Shown here: piece after piece, positions 62,436 to 64,000 of the stretch
How positions within the stretch are numbered: the stretch's first letter is position 1
Layout of the letters: each line of letters begins with the position of its first letter
Assembly (NCBI RefSeq): GCF_031127905.1
Contig: NZ_JARXIC010000004.1
Span: forward strand, 124,001-188,000
Reading direction: 5' to 3'
DNA: 64,000 bases
Source of the DNA: Thalassobacterium sedimentorum
GTDB lineage: Bacteria; Verrucomicrobiota; Verrucomicrobiia; Opitutales; Coraliomargaritaceae
Notes under the pieces: model-generated
Told to the model about the DNA's origin: nothing
Databases searched by the model: none
Seen by the model: only the letters and a program-made list of their open reading frames with translations
Program-made: the position numbers and the translations under genes

Positions 62436-62464
62436 TAAGGCCGCCCCAAAACGGAGCGGCCTTA
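62436..62464. terminator. Hairpin downstream of the isocitrate dehydrogenase gene
   Basis: TAAGGCCGC (62436-62444) pairs perfectly with GCGGCCTTA (62456-62464) around an 11-base loop. It sits about 60 bases after the icd stop on the minus strand. Neither direction has a good T-run, so it may stabilise the transcript end rather than terminate by itself. Confidence 0.5.
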
Positions 62465-62524
62465 AAATGAATCACAAGCAAGCACAGGACTCGCTGTGGG
62501 AACGAGTCGTGGTAGGCCAGTCAG

Positions 62525-64000
<1,476 letters not shown>

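Overview
The window looks like a chromosomal segment of a marine-type Verrucomicrobiota, most likely class Opitutae (Puniceicoccales/Coraliomargarita-like). This is inferred from protein flavour and gene content: oleC/oleD homologues, an SHD1-like secreted protein, a ParE of the short Bacteroidetes-like type, an exosortase-associated EpsI protein, KDO and GDP-fucose genes of a Gram-negative envelope, and a moderate GC content. No rRNA, tRNA, CRISPR array, prophage or intact insertion sequence was found. Coding density is very high and almost everything is vertical core metabolism.

Layout. 1-8.1 kb: partial fabG, a 23S/16S rRNA pseudouridine synthase, a secreted SH3-like protein, NAD kinase, CCA-adding enzyme and DNA polymerase I, with repeat-rich spacers (a degraded four-helix-bundle gene between imperfect inverted repeats, and a REP-like palindrome before polA). 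8.3-20.4 kb: a 3-hydroxyacid dehydrogenase-like protein, HrpB helicase, threonine deaminase, AEC transporter, ParE-type topoisomerase subunit, SulP and EamA transporters and a YheT hydrolase. 20.5-26.7 kb: threonine synthase and aspartate kinase (minus), pyrH-frr-proB (plus), and a metallo-beta-lactamase fold hydrolase. 26.7-31.7 kb: a hybrid histidine kinase with an eroded ATP-binding half, the oleC-oleD pair of long-chain olefin synthesis, and trpA.

31.8-35.2 kb holds the most interesting gene: a 452-residue protein that joins a PTS EIIA (fructose/Ntr-type) domain to a pyruvate-kinase-C-like domain and a DisA_N diadenylate cyclase domain, so a c-di-AMP synthase apparently wired to phosphotransfer. 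A lone nuoA and a DUF362-like exported protein follow. 35-41.5 kb: TPR lipoprotein, dnaG (with three of four zinc ligands replaced), rpoD, a small lipoprotein and tatA. 41.5-49.7 kb: upp and purine nucleoside phosphorylase, fcl-gmd for GDP-fucose, a XylR-like regulator, miaA, a GT4 glycosyltransferase, kdsB and a rhodanese.

49.7-58.6 kb is an envelope/exopolysaccharide-like region: SHD1 protein, a CHASE2 adenylate cyclase, a FecR-like protein and an O-antigen-ligase/TPR protein in one tight operon, a divergent EpsI, and a small acyl-assembly cluster (ketoacyl synthase III, acyl carrier protein, NeuD-like acyltransferase). 58.7-62.2 kb: accB-accC-Asp23-membrane-anchored Asp23-like protein, a Firmicutes-like order, then a lipoprotein. 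62.2-62.5 kb is a non-coding patch of two different tandem repeats and a hairpin, followed by a partial monomeric-type NADP isocitrate dehydrogenase running off the right edge. Clear Shine-Dalgarno motifs are rare, and GTG/TTG starts are used by several essential genes.
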